From: Parvularcula sp964219355 | GTDB taxonomy: Bacteria; Pseudomonadota; Alphaproteobacteria; Caulobacterales; Parvularculaceae | Reading direction: 5' to 3' | Length of the DNA stretch: 64,000 nucleotides | Assembly (NCBI GenBank): GCA_964219355.1 | Contig: CAXPOZ010000004.1 | Coordinates: 248,001 to 312,000 of the forward strand | Shown: positions 24,419-32,441 of the stretch, in pieces | Numbering within the stretch: the first letter of the stretch is position 1 | Layout of the letters: every line of letters begins with the position of its first letter | The notes under the pieces: generated by a model | Told to the model about the DNA's origin: nothing | Seen by the model: the letters and a program-made list of their open reading frames with translations, nothing else | Database searches by the model: none | Position numbers and translations under genes: made by a program

Positions 24419-26206
24419 TCAGAACGCTTCCGCCGGCAGGGCCATCATTGCTTCGGCGCCGGCTTTCACCCGCACCAGATGCGTCGTCGACATCGGCAGC
24501 AGACGTGAGAAGAAGTACTGCGCCGTGATCAGCTTGTTGTCATAATAAGGATCATCCCCGCCGGCTTTCTCCAGCGCGGTTTTCGTCATCATGCCCCACA
24601 TATAGCCCATGGCGACGAGCCCGAAGAGGTGCAGGAAGTCGTGTGACCCCGCCCCTGCATTATTCGGGTTCTGCATCCCGTTAGCCGCCAGCCACTGGAT
24701 CGCTTCCTGTAGCTCGCCCTTGGTCGCCTCGATCTGGCCGATATAGCCGTCGAGCACATCCGATGTGCCCTTATTGTCCGCACACCACTCGGTGACCTCT
24801 TGAAGGAAGGTCTGCCAGTAGCGCCCGCCATCGGCCATCAGCTTACGGCCGACGAGATCGAGCGCCTGAATGCCGTTGGTGCCTTCATAGATCATGGCGA
24901 TCTTGGTATCGCGCAGGAACTGGGACATGCCCCATTCTTCCGTATAACCTGAACCGCCAAAAACCTGCATCGCATCGCAAGTCGCCTCAAACCCCTTATG
25001 GGTCTGATAGGCTTTGATGATCGGCGTCAGGAGCGCCATGTAATCATCCGATTTCTGACGCGTGCCTTCATCCTCGGCCTTATCAGCCAGATCCGAATGG
25101 ATGGCCGTCCAGTAGGTCAGCGCCCGCGCGCCTTCAACGAAAGCGCGGCTATCCATCAGCATACGGCGCACATCAGGGTGCACGATGATCGGGTCGGCCG
25201 GCTGCTCGGGCGCCTTCGGCCCGGTCAGGGAGCGCGACTGCAGACGGTCACGGGCAAAGGCGGCAGCGTTCTGGTTGGCAACTTCGGCGGCCGCCAGCCC
25301 CTGCATGCCGACGCCAAGCCGGGCTTCGTTCATCATCACGAACATGGCGCGCATGCCCTTGTTCTCTTCACCGATGAGATAGCCCGTCGCCTCGTCATAA
25401 TTCATGACGCAGGTGGCGTTGCCGTGAATGCCCATCTTCTCTTCAAGGCCACCGCAGGAAACGCCGTTCCGCTCGCCCGGATTGCCATCCGCATCGAGAA
25501 CGAATTTCGGCACGATAAAGAGCGAGATGCCCTTGATGCCGTCAGGCGCACCTTCGATCCGGGCAAGGACGAGGTGGATGATGTTGTCCGACATGTCGTG
25601 CTCACCGGCCGAGATCCAGATCTTCTGGCCGGAAATCTTGTAGGTGCCATCAGCCTGCGGCACGGCTTTCGACCGGATCAGCCCCAGATCCGTGCCGCAT
25701 TGCGGCTCGGTCAGGTTCATCGTGCCGGTCCATTCGCCGGTTGTCATTTTGGGCAAATAGGTCTGCTTCTGCTCGTCCGATCCGTTCTGATAGATCGCGC
25801 GCCATGCACCGCCCGAGAGGCCCGGATACATCGCGAAGGCCTGGTTCGACGCACTCGTCATTTCCGAGACGGCATATTGCAGCGCCAGCGGCAGGCCCTG
25901 CCCGCCATATTCAGGATCCATCGCGATCGTGCCGAAGCCGTTCTCGCAGAATTGCTGATAGGCATCCTTGAAACCGGTCGGTGTCGTCACCGAGCCATCA
26001 TCATGCCGGACGCATCCTTCCTGATCGCCAACGCGATTGAGCGGGGTCAGCACATCGCGGTGCCATTTGCCCGACTCCTCAAGGAAGGCGTCGATCACAT
26101 CAGGTGTCGCATCGGCAAAGCCCGGCAGGTTTGAATATTTCTGCAGGTCGAAACAGTCATGCAGCAGGAACTGCATGTCACGGGTCGGGGCGTCGTAAAT
26201 CGGCAT
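24419..26206 (-). CDS. Acyl-CoA dehydrogenase, DmdC-like subfamily
   Basis: A 595-residue FAD-dependent acyl-CoA dehydrogenase with the extra C-terminal domain of the long subfamily that includes 3-methylmercaptopropionyl-CoA dehydrogenase (DmdC). Visible blocks are the N-terminal helices (ISAGEHDMSDNIIHLVLA in the middle domain, MNLTEPQCGTDLG), the FAD-binding region QVFGGSGYTEEW, and IYEGTNGIQALDL with the catalytic base nearby. A 26-codon N-terminal extension is rejected because AAGGGAG lies seven bases before the ATG at 26206. It is likely a beta-oxidation-type enzyme. The substrate could be a methylthio- or an ordinary acyl-CoA; the sequence does not decide. Confidence 0.88.
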   Translation of the reverse strand: MPIYDAPTRDMQFLLHDCFDLQKYSNLPGFADATPDVIDAFLEESGKWHRDVLTPLNRVGDQEGCVRHDDGSVTTPTGFKDAYQQFCENGFGTIAMDPEYGGQGLPLALQYAVSEMTSASNQAFAMYPGLSGGAWRAIYQNGSDEQKQTYLPKMTTGEWTGTMNLTEPQCGTDLGLIRSKAVPQADGTYKISGQKIWISAGEHDMSDNIIHLVLARIEGAPDGIKGISLFIVPKFVLDADGNPGERNGVSCGGLEEKMGIHGNATCVMNYDEATGYLIGEENKGMRAMFVMMNEARLGVGMQGLAAAEVANQNAAAFARDRLQSRSLTGPKAPEQPADPIIVHPDVRRMLMDSRAFVEGARALTYWTAIHSDLADKAEDEGTRQKSDDYMALLTPIIKAYQTHKGFEATCDAMQVFGGSGYTEEWGMSQFLRDTKIAMIYEGTNGIQALDLVGRKLMADGGRYWQTFLQEVTEWCADNKGTSDVLDGYIGQIEATKGELQEAIQWLAANGMQNPNNAGAGSHDFLHLFGLVAMGYMWGMMTKTALEKAGGDDPYYDNKLITAQYFFSRLLPMSTTHLVRVKAGAEAMMALPAEAF

Positions 26207-26365
26207 CGGGGGCTCCCTTGGCTTATCCTTATGAAGACCGCGAAGCCCGGCATTGAAAGCCGCTTCTGCAGTCAATCTCTCCACTGTCTAATCGAGGCCA
26301 CACCAGCGGTAAAGGCCCCTCTCCACTCCCATGCAGCAAGATGTGGAAAGATGCGTTAACCGAGG

Positions 26366-26380
26366 TTAGGTTTTTGTTAA
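26366..26380 (+). promoter_or_regulatory. Candidate CtrA-type site upstream of podJ-like gene
   Basis: TTAG-N7-TTAA, one base from the CtrA consensus TTAA-N7-TTAA, lies 73 bases before the start of the PodJ-like gene. A further TTAA occurs just upstream. PodJ is cell-cycle regulated in Caulobacter, and CtrA acts on it there. The match is imperfect and could be chance. Confidence 0.35.
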
Positions 26381-26452
26381 TACCGGCCCTTCACCTCCCA
26401 TACGAAGCAGCTTAGCCATTTCTTTTGCTGTAAGTTTGGGGGCAAATACGCC

Positions 26453-28708
26453 ATGCCGAACCGCCAAGAGGCACCTGTGAAATCGAATGTGCCATGGAGC
26501 GTGAAGGGGATCGATCCTGAAGCACGCGTCGTCGCGAAGGAAGCCGCTCGCAAGGCCGGGATGACTCTCGGCGAGTGGATGAACACCATGATCCAGAAAG
26601 TGGGTCAGGATGACGTCGATGGTGAGCCGGGCGGCGGCACGGGGGGCTTGGAAATCCCGCAGGCAAGCGGCGTCAGCGCCGAGCAGATCCGCACGGTCGT
26701 CGACAGCCTCAACCGCCTGAATGAACGCCTGCAAACGACGCAGGAGCAGGTCCGCCGCTCTGAAGAACAATCCCGCGCCGCGGCCAGCGGGCTGAACCTC
26801 GCCGTTGAAACGGTCTTTGAGCGCCTCAAACGGCTGGAGCGCGAGCGCAAAGCCGGCGCACCGAGCGACATTATCGACCGGGTTGAGCGGCTTGAAGAAA
26901 GCGACGCCGAAAAGCAGCGCATCGACAGCCTCAAACGGCTGGAACTGGCCCTCAGCCAGATGGTCGAGCAGTTCGAATCGACCCGCTCGGAGGCCATCTC
27001 CCGCGTTGAAGCGAATGAACATGCCGTCACCCGGCTCGAAGGCCGGGTCGATATTCTCGATGAGCGGGTCACCGCCGGCTTTGAAGAGGTCAATGATGCT
27101 TTGACCGCCATCGGCGGCCAGCTTGACCACACTGAACGCACCGCCAAGGCGGTTCTCCTCGAGGCGAAAGAAGCCGCTGGTTCGACCGACGCCGAATTCG
27201 TGGAACGCACCGGCAAGAAGCTGCAATTGCTCGGCAATGAGATCAAACGCTCGGGCGACCAGATCTCGGCTGTCGAGAACATGGTCTCCTCCCTCACCGA
27301 GAAGATCGAAGCCGCCGAACGCCGCTCCGCTGACGGCATCGCCGATGTTTCGGCTGAACTCGACGCCCTGCGCGAAGAGCTGATGGCCGCCGGGCTTGAT
27401 GCCTCGGAGAACGAAGAAGCCGAACGCTGGAACGAAGTTGCGCGGGAGGCGGAGGAAAAAGTCGCCTCGCTGCAGGCCTCCTATGAGGACATGATCTCGC
27501 GGATGGGCGAAGCCGAGGCAGATATTGCCCCGTCGCCTGCCGCTTCGGCGAGCGTTGCCATGGCCGCGCTCGATGAAGCCGATCAGCAAGCATTGGGCTC
27601 ACCTGCCGATGATGAGGGCGACGAATTCGATTCGATCTTCGGCCCTGACACGCTGGCTGCCGAACCTGAAGATGATTTTGACGATACGCCCCTGACGGCC
27701 GGGCGAGCGGAGGATGATCTTTTCCCGGAAGAAACGGCAGATCACAAACCGATGACCGCGCGCGAGAAAATCATCGCCGCGGCCCGCGCCCGGCATGAAC
27801 GCCTTGCCCGTGAGCGCGACGAACAGGGCCGGCTCGAGTTGATCGATGAAGCTTCGCCTGAAGAAACCACCATCATTGATGATACGGCGCTGCCGCATGA
27901 GGCAGTCGACGAAAATGGCCAGAATCCGAAAGTGGGCCTGCCGCTTGTCGTTCTTCTCGGTGTTGTGTTGCTTGGTGCTATCCTCGTCGGCGGTTTCCTG
28001 ATGACCCGCGGCGGTGGGGACACGGATGTGCCGGCCGTTGAGACAGGCTCTGCCAATGTCGTCTCCGAACCTTCGGCAAATGGTGGCGGCGATGCTTCGC
28101 TCTCCGCCCCGCCCCCCGACGGCGCCGTCCTTTATACGCAAGGCAAGCAGGCGCTCGCAAATGCAACGACGCCGGATGAATTCGCCGACGGCTTCAACAA
28201 GATCCGCGAAGCGGCGATCTATGGCAATGTGCCTGCCCGCTACCGCCTCGGCGAGCTTTACTTCACCGGTCAGGGCACGGAGCAGGATCTGCGCAGCGCC
28301 AAGACCTGGTTCACCGAAGCCGCGCTCAGCGGCAATGCCGCCGCCATGCACCGCCTTGGCAGCCTTGCCATCGACCCCAATTTCGACGGCCAGAATTTCG
28401 AGGAAGCCCTCGACTGGTTCAGCCGCGCCGCCGACCTTGGCGTGATCGACAGCATGTATAACCTTGGCTATCTCTACGATCCGAGCACGGATGGCTATCT
28501 GCCGACAGAGCTGCGCAATGCCGAGGAATCCTATTTCTGGTATTCAATTGCCGCGCGTCAGGGTGACCCCGTCGCCAAAGGGGATGCCGCCAGTATCGCC
28601 GCGAAACTCAGCAGCAAGCAGATCGAAGCGGTTGATGGACGTGTCCGCAACTGGACGCCTCGCCCTTACGATCCGCGCGTCAATGACGGGCTCCAGATCA
28701 TCAACTGA
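26453..28708 (+). CDS. PodJ-like polar localization factor (coiled coil, TM, Sel1 repeats)
   Basis: A 751-residue inner-membrane protein with PodJ architecture. An N-terminal motif (PWSVKGIDPEARVVAKEAA, then AGMTLGEWMN) is followed by a long coiled coil (about 80-360), an acidic linker (about 360-490), a membrane helix at about 495-517, and a periplasmic part with Sel1-type repeats (YRLGELYFTGQGTEQDL and repeats to about residue 720). In Caulobacter PodJ marks one cell pole and recruits development and adhesion factors. Orthology is inferred from the architecture and the N-terminal motif; the C-terminal peptidoglycan-binding domain of Caulobacter PodJ is absent. The gene stands alone, ahead of a convergent 2OG oxygenase. 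Confidence 0.75.
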   Translation: MPNRQEAPVKSNVPWSVKGIDPEARVVAKEAARKAGMTLGEWMNTMIQKVGQDDVDGEPGGGTGGLEIPQASGVSAEQIRTVVDSLNRLNERLQTTQEQVRRSEEQSRAAASGLNLAVETVFERLKRLERERKAGAPSDIIDRVERLEESDAEKQRIDSLKRLELALSQMVEQFESTRSEAISRVEANEHAVTRLEGRVDILDERVTAGFEEVNDALTAIGGQLDHTERTAKAVLLEAKEAAGSTDAEFVERTGKKLQLLGNEIKRSGDQISAVENMVSSLTEKIEAAERRSADGIADVSAELDALREELMAAGLDASENEEAERWNEVAREAEEKVASLQASYEDMISRMGEAEADIAPSPAASASVAMAALDEADQQALGSPADDEGDEFDSIFGPDTLAAEPEDDFDDTPLTAGRAEDDLFPEETADHKPMTAREKIIAAARARHERLARERDEQGRLELIDEASPEETTIIDDTALPHEAVDENGQNPKVGLPLVVLLGVVLLGAILVGGFLMTRGGGDTDVPAVETGSANVVSEPSANGGGDASLSAPPPDGAVLYTQGKQALANATTPDEFADGFNKIREAAIYGNVPARYRLGELYFTGQGTEQDLRSAKTWFTEAALSGNAAAMHRLGSLAIDPNFDGQNFEEALDWFSRAADLGVIDSMYNLGYLYDPSTDGYLPTELRNAEESYFWYSIAARQGDPVAKGDAASIAAKLSSKQIEAVDGRVRNWTPRPYDPRVNDGLQIIN

Positions 28709-28719
28709 CGGTCTGTCTC

Positions 28720-29427
28720 TCAGGCTGCATCGTGAAAGATGATGCCGAGCGTCATGCGCTCGCCTTCTTCGACGATGCTCACCCCATGCCGCAGCTGGCT
28801 TTTTGACCAGCCGCGCTTTGTCGCCCGCGGCTTCTCGCGAACGGGAAAGATCGCGCAATCCCCCTGCCCCAGCCGCGCGACATAGACGCGCGATTGCAGG
28901 CGAGGCCGGTTCTCGACCAGCACGAACTCGCCGCCTGAGAAATCCGTCTCGGGATCGCTCAGCATGATGACGGCCTGAAGCGGGAAATGGACCTCGCCAT
29001 AAAGATCCTGATGCAGGCAGTTATAATCGCCGGATCTGTATTTCAGCATCAGCGGCGTCGGTTTCGTCTGGCCTGCCGCCCGGCAGCGATCCAGCAGCTC
29101 GTCATGATCTTCTGGCCATGCGGGGTCCTCACCGAACCGTTCTGCCCAATCATTCGCGATCCGTCCCAGCGGCGGATAAAGCGCGGACCGCAATCGCGCG
29201 ACGATCTCTGGCAAGGGGTTCGCAAAATACTGATAGACGCCCTCCCCATAGCTATAACGCGCCATATCGATCCTTGAGCGGAACATCTCCCGCTTTTCAA
29301 ACAGGGGCTTAAGACCTGCGCATTCCTCAGGTGTCAGAAGGCCCGGGATCTTTGCCATCCCCCGCTCATCAAGCGCGGTGGACGCCGCCATCCAGTCGGT
29401 CTTTGATATCCGGTCTTCAAGGCGCAT
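28720..29427 (-). CDS. 2OG-Fe(II) oxygenase
   Basis: A 235-residue non-haem iron dioxygenase of the prolyl-hydroxylase-like group. The facial triad is visible as HQD in LHQDLYGEVHFP and the distal histidine in LRHGVSIVEEGER, with an arginine ten residues later for 2-oxoglutarate. The start is at MRLEDRIS. It lies 11 bases downstream of a Ser/Thr-type phosphatase gene on the same strand, so the two are probably cotranscribed. The substrate is unknown; protein hydroxylation or nucleic acid repair are possible. Confidence 0.85.
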   Translation of the reverse strand: MRLEDRISKTDWMAASTALDERGMAKIPGLLTPEECAGLKPLFEKREMFRSRIDMARYSYGEGVYQYFANPLPEIVARLRSALYPPLGRIANDWAERFGEDPAWPEDHDELLDRCRAAGQTKPTPLMLKYRSGDYNCLHQDLYGEVHFPLQAVIMLSDPETDFSGGEFVLVENRPRLQSRVYVARLGQGDCAIFPVREKPRATKRGWSKSQLRHGVSIVEEGERMTLGIIFHDAA

Positions 29428-29437
29428 GACCCTTGCC

Positions 29438-30160
29438 TCAGGTCGTCACGAAACGGCGCTTTTCGCCATCAAGGATCGCCGCTGTCAGCCGGGACGACCA
29501 GAAGGCGCCCGTATCAAGATTGATCCGCCAGGGGAGGTTTTCAGCCTTTTTGACCGGCGTGTGGCCATGCACGATGACGGGGCCGGAGAAATGATGCTCC
29601 TCGGCCTGCAAAAACGGTTCGCGGATCCAGAGGAAATCGCGCTCGGATTGCTCCTCGATTGGCCGGTGTGGATCGATCCCGGCGTGGACGAAAAGATAGG
29701 GTCCGATCTCTTCATAAAGCGGCAGTGACATCAGGAATTTGAAGTGGCTGTCGGGCAGCACATTCGCGAATTCTTCCTGCAGCGAGACCAGATCTTCCGC
29801 CGCCCGCGCCTTAATCCCGTAGCTCATCAGCGTCTCGGCTCCGCCCCATTCGAGCCATTCGGCAGTGTCCTCAGGCGCGGCCAGAAAATCGAGCATCGCC
29901 TGTTCGTGATTGCCGCGCAGGAAGACTGTATCCGGGTAGCGATCCTGAAGCCCGAGCAGCATGTTCAGAACCTCGCGGCTCTCTGCGCCCCGGTCGACAT
30001 AGTCACCAAGAAACACCAGCCGGTAGGGCTCGTCGCGCAACTTTTTCTCTAAGCGTCGCAACAGCTTGGCAAGAAGGTCCGCGCGGCCATGGATATCCCC
30101 GATCGCCACCAGTAGGGGGCTTTCCTCGGGCATATCTGTTTGTGGCACGGCGCTCATCAT
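29438..30160 (-). CDS. Serine/threonine-type metallophosphoesterase
   Basis: A 240-residue calcineurin-like phosphatase. The three metal-binding motifs are GDIHGR (near residue 22), GDYVDRG (near residue 52) and GNHE (near residue 84). VHGHTPV near residue 195 completes the set. This is the pattern of PPP-family or bis(5'-nucleosyl)-tetraphosphatase enzymes. Tandem ATGs (ATGATG) start the gene, and the first is used. It is probably cotranscribed with the 2OG oxygenase that follows. It may dephosphorylate proteins or diadenosine tetraphosphate; which one cannot be decided here. Confidence 0.88.
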   Translation of the reverse strand: MMSAVPQTDMPEESPLLVAIGDIHGRADLLAKLLRRLEKKLRDEPYRLVFLGDYVDRGAESREVLNMLLGLQDRYPDTVFLRGNHEQAMLDFLAAPEDTAEWLEWGGAETLMSYGIKARAAEDLVSLQEEFANVLPDSHFKFLMSLPLYEEIGPYLFVHAGIDPHRPIEEQSERDFLWIREPFLQAEEHHFSGPVIVHGHTPVKKAENLPWRINLDTGAFWSSRLTAAILDGEKRRFVTT

Positions 30161-30292
30161 GAGCCGGTGTTCCTACACTGCTTGGGGCGTGCCGCAAATT
30201 GGCACCGTGTTGCTATAGGGCATTTGACGCCCCGCTATTCAGTTTAGTACCGAAAACCGCTACAAGGTTCCCAGTTTCCAAAGGTGTAGACC

Positions 30293-31279
30293 ATGACCAT
30301 CGCGGTGACAGGCGCCACGGGATATCTAGGCACGCATATGCTCCTGTGTCTGATGGATCGGGGTGAGGATGCCATCGGCTTTGCCGCCGAGGGTGAGCTG
30401 CCGCCTGCGCTCGCCGGAAAGGTGCCGCTGGAGACTGTCGCGCTGGATGATTCGGCAACTCTCTCGGCGAAATTCTCCGAGCACCGGATCACCGGGATAA
30501 TCCATTTTGCCGGCGACGGCACGATACCCGCTTCGCTGATCGACCCGCTCAAGGAATATGAGCGCACGCTTGTCGCGACCCTCACCATGCTGCGCGCGGC
30601 GTCCAACGCTCGCTGCGAGCATGTGGTCTTTTCGTCGACCGCCTCCGTATACGGCGTGCCTGACCGGATGCCGATCCGCGAGGAGACCCCGCTCAATTCG
30701 ATCTCACCCTATGGCGCAGCAATGGCGATGGCCGAGCGGATCGTCACCGATTCCTGCCGCCCCGCCTGTCTGTCGACCGCGATCCTGCGTTACTTCAACG
30801 TGGCCGGGGCCGACCCCAAGCTGCGCGCCGGGGAAGCGGGCCATCCGCGCCATCTGATCAAGGCCGCCGCCCAGATCGCAACCGGCATCCTTGATGAGCC
30901 GCTCAAGATTTATGGCGATGATTACGACACGCCCGACGGTACGGCGATCCGCGACTATATCCATGTCAGTGACATGGCCGAGGCCCATGCAGCCGCGCTC
31001 GATCACCTTGTGCGCGGCGGCGATCCGGTCATCCTCAATTGCGGCTATGGCGAGGGAGTGTCCGTGCGCGATGTGATCGAAGCGGTCCAGCGCGTCTCGG
31101 GTGAGAAACTCGACACCATGGCCAGCCCCCGTCGTCCGGGCGATCCGCCGATCCTGATTGCCGATACGGCCGCGATCCGCAGCGTGCTCGGCTGGAGCCC
31201 GCGCTATGACGATATCGACCAGATCGTGCGTACAGCGATCGAATGGGAGAAGAAGGACGGAGGCCTCGCGCCCCAGTGA
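30293..31279 (+). CDS. GalE-like NAD-dependent epimerase lacking the catalytic lysine
   Basis: A 328-residue short-chain dehydrogenase of the extended type. It has the NAD-binding motif VTGATGYLGTH at residues 5-15 and the GalE-type blocks FSSTASVYGVPD, RYFNVAGADPK and RDYIHVSDMAEAHAAAL, so the closest family is UDP-glucose 4-epimerase. The catalytic YxxxK motif reads Y140-G-A-A-M144, with methionine instead of lysine, and the segment that normally carries KAVGES reads DGTIPAS. Without that lysine, normal epimerase chemistry is unlikely, so it may bind nucleotide sugar without turnover or use another mechanism. It overlaps the VanZ-like gene by four bases, and kdsB follows. Confidence 0.72.
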   Translation: MTIAVTGATGYLGTHMLLCLMDRGEDAIGFAAEGELPPALAGKVPLETVALDDSATLSAKFSEHRITGIIHFAGDGTIPASLIDPLKEYERTLVATLTMLRAASNARCEHVVFSSTASVYGVPDRMPIREETPLNSISPYGAAMAMAERIVTDSCRPACLSTAILRYFNVAGADPKLRAGEAGHPRHLIKAAAQIATGILDEPLKIYGDDYDTPDGTAIRDYIHVSDMAEAHAAALDHLVRGGDPVILNCGYGEGVSVRDVIEAVQRVSGEKLDTMASPRRPGDPPILIADTAAIRSVLGWSPRYDDIDQIVRTAIEWEKKDGGLAPQ

Positions 31280-31695
31280 GTATCTCATTGCGTTCGATTG
31301 CCCGAGTGATGGCGGTCAGTTTCGCCGTGCTCATTACCATTCTCAGCCTGACACCGGAAACCGAAGATCTCGACGGTGCCACTGACATGTTCGGCTGGGT
31401 CATGGATTTGATCTTCGGGCATCCTGAAATGGGCGACAAGCTGGCGCATTTCACCGCCTATGGCGCCCTCGCGGTGACAGCGGCCATCGGCTTTGCCCAG
31501 AGCGCGCGCGGAATTTTCGCCGTATTCGTTGCGACTTTTCTCTTCGGTACGCTGATGGAGTTCGGGCAAGGCTTTATCGGCGAGCGGGAGACCGACAGCC
31601 TCGATCTTATCGCCAATTTGGGAGGACTTGCCGCCGGTATCGTCGCAGGCGCCCTACTCGGCCGCTATCTTCCCAACGATGGACACCCCGCATGA
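31276..31695 (+). CDS. VanZ-like membrane protein
   Basis: A 139-residue protein with about four hydrophobic helices and the VanZ-like pattern KLAHFTAYGALAVTAA and GTLMEFGQGFIGERETDSLDL. The start is the GTG overlapping the galE-like stop (GTGA), rather than an ATG 33 bases upstream inside that gene. Its stop overlaps the kdsB start by four bases. VanZ-like proteins have no defined activity. Placement between a nucleotide-sugar enzyme and kdsB suggests cell-envelope biosynthesis. Confidence 0.8.
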   Translation: MSISLRSIARVMAVSFAVLITILSLTPETEDLDGATDMFGWVMDLIFGHPEMGDKLAHFTAYGALAVTAAIGFAQSARGIFAVFVATFLFGTLMEFGQGFIGERETDSLDLIANLGGLAAGIVAGALLGRYLPNDGHPA

Positions 31696-32441
31696 CCCGC
31701 GCCCTGATCGTTATTCCCGCCCGCTATGCATCAAGCCGCCTGCCCGGCAAGCCATTGCTCGCCGAAACCGGCAAACCGCTCATTCAGCATACGGTTGAAC
31801 AGGCGATGAAGGTCAATGGCGTGGAGGTTGTCGTTGCGACCGATGATGAGCGGATCATCGAGGCCGTGAACGCCTTTGGCGGCAATGCCGTGATGACCGA
31901 CCCCGCCCACCAAAGCGGTACGGACCGGGTCGCCGAAGCCGCGCGCGGCCATGATGCAGAGATCATCGTCAATGTGCAGGGCGATGAGCCGGAGATTGAC
32001 CCGGAGGTCATCTCTCTCCTCATTGAAACCCACGCAGCAGCACAAACTTCAACACGCCCGGCCTTTACCTCGACCCTTGTCTGTCCGTTCCCGGAGGACA
32101 CAGACCCGGCAGGCCCCAATGCGGTGAAAGCGGTCCTCTCGGCGCCGGATGATTCAGGGGTCCGCTCGGCGCTTTATTTCTCGCGCAGTCTCATTCCCTA
32201 TCCCCGGTCCGGCGAGGCACGGCCCTTCCTGCATCTGGGGCTTTACGCCTTCACGAAAGAAAGCCTTCAGGCTTTCCCCACCCTTTCCCGCACACCGCTA
32301 GAGCAGACCGAAAGCCTCGAGCAATTGCGCATCCTTGAGCATGGCCACCGCATTGCCTGCGGCGTGGTCCGTGAAGCCGCCCCCGGCATTGATACGCCTG
32401 AGGATTATGCCGGGTTCATCAAGCGGCAGGCCGCTCTCTAG
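31692..32441 (+). CDS. kdsB: 3-deoxy-manno-octulosonate cytidylyltransferase KdsB
   Basis: A 249-residue enzyme that makes CMP-Kdo from Kdo and CTP in the lipid A/core pathway. Motifs are the N-terminal IPARYASSRLPGKPL, VVVATDDERI and NVQGDEPEIDPEVI near residues 95-108, then LYFSRSLIPYPR. The start overlaps the VanZ-like stop (ATGA), and the stop converges on a GT39 gene with a four-base overlap. Its position in a run of envelope sugar genes fits the role. Length is normal for KdsB (about 250). Confidence 0.94.
   Translation: MTRALIVIPARYASSRLPGKPLLAETGKPLIQHTVEQAMKVNGVEVVVATDDERIIEAVNAFGGNAVMTDPAHQSGTDRVAEAARGHDAEIIVNVQGDEPEIDPEVISLLIETHAAAQTSTRPAFTSTLVCPFPEDTDPAGPNAVKAVLSAPDDSGVRSALYFSRSLIPYPRSGEARPFLHLGLYAFTKESLQAFPTLSRTPLEQTESLEQLRILEHGHRIACGVVREAAPGIDTPEDYAGFIKRQAAL

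Noticed and set aside
24998..26134. A 378-codon open frame on the plus strand
   Set aside because: It lies fully opposite the acyl-CoA dehydrogenase, has an arginine/histidine-rich low-complexity composition and no ribosome binding site, so it is a shadow of the high-GC coding strand.
26366..27589. A 407-codon minus frame opposite the PodJ-like gene
   Set aside because: The plus frame has the conserved N-terminal motif, coiled coil, membrane helix and Sel1 repeats; the minus frame shows no family features.
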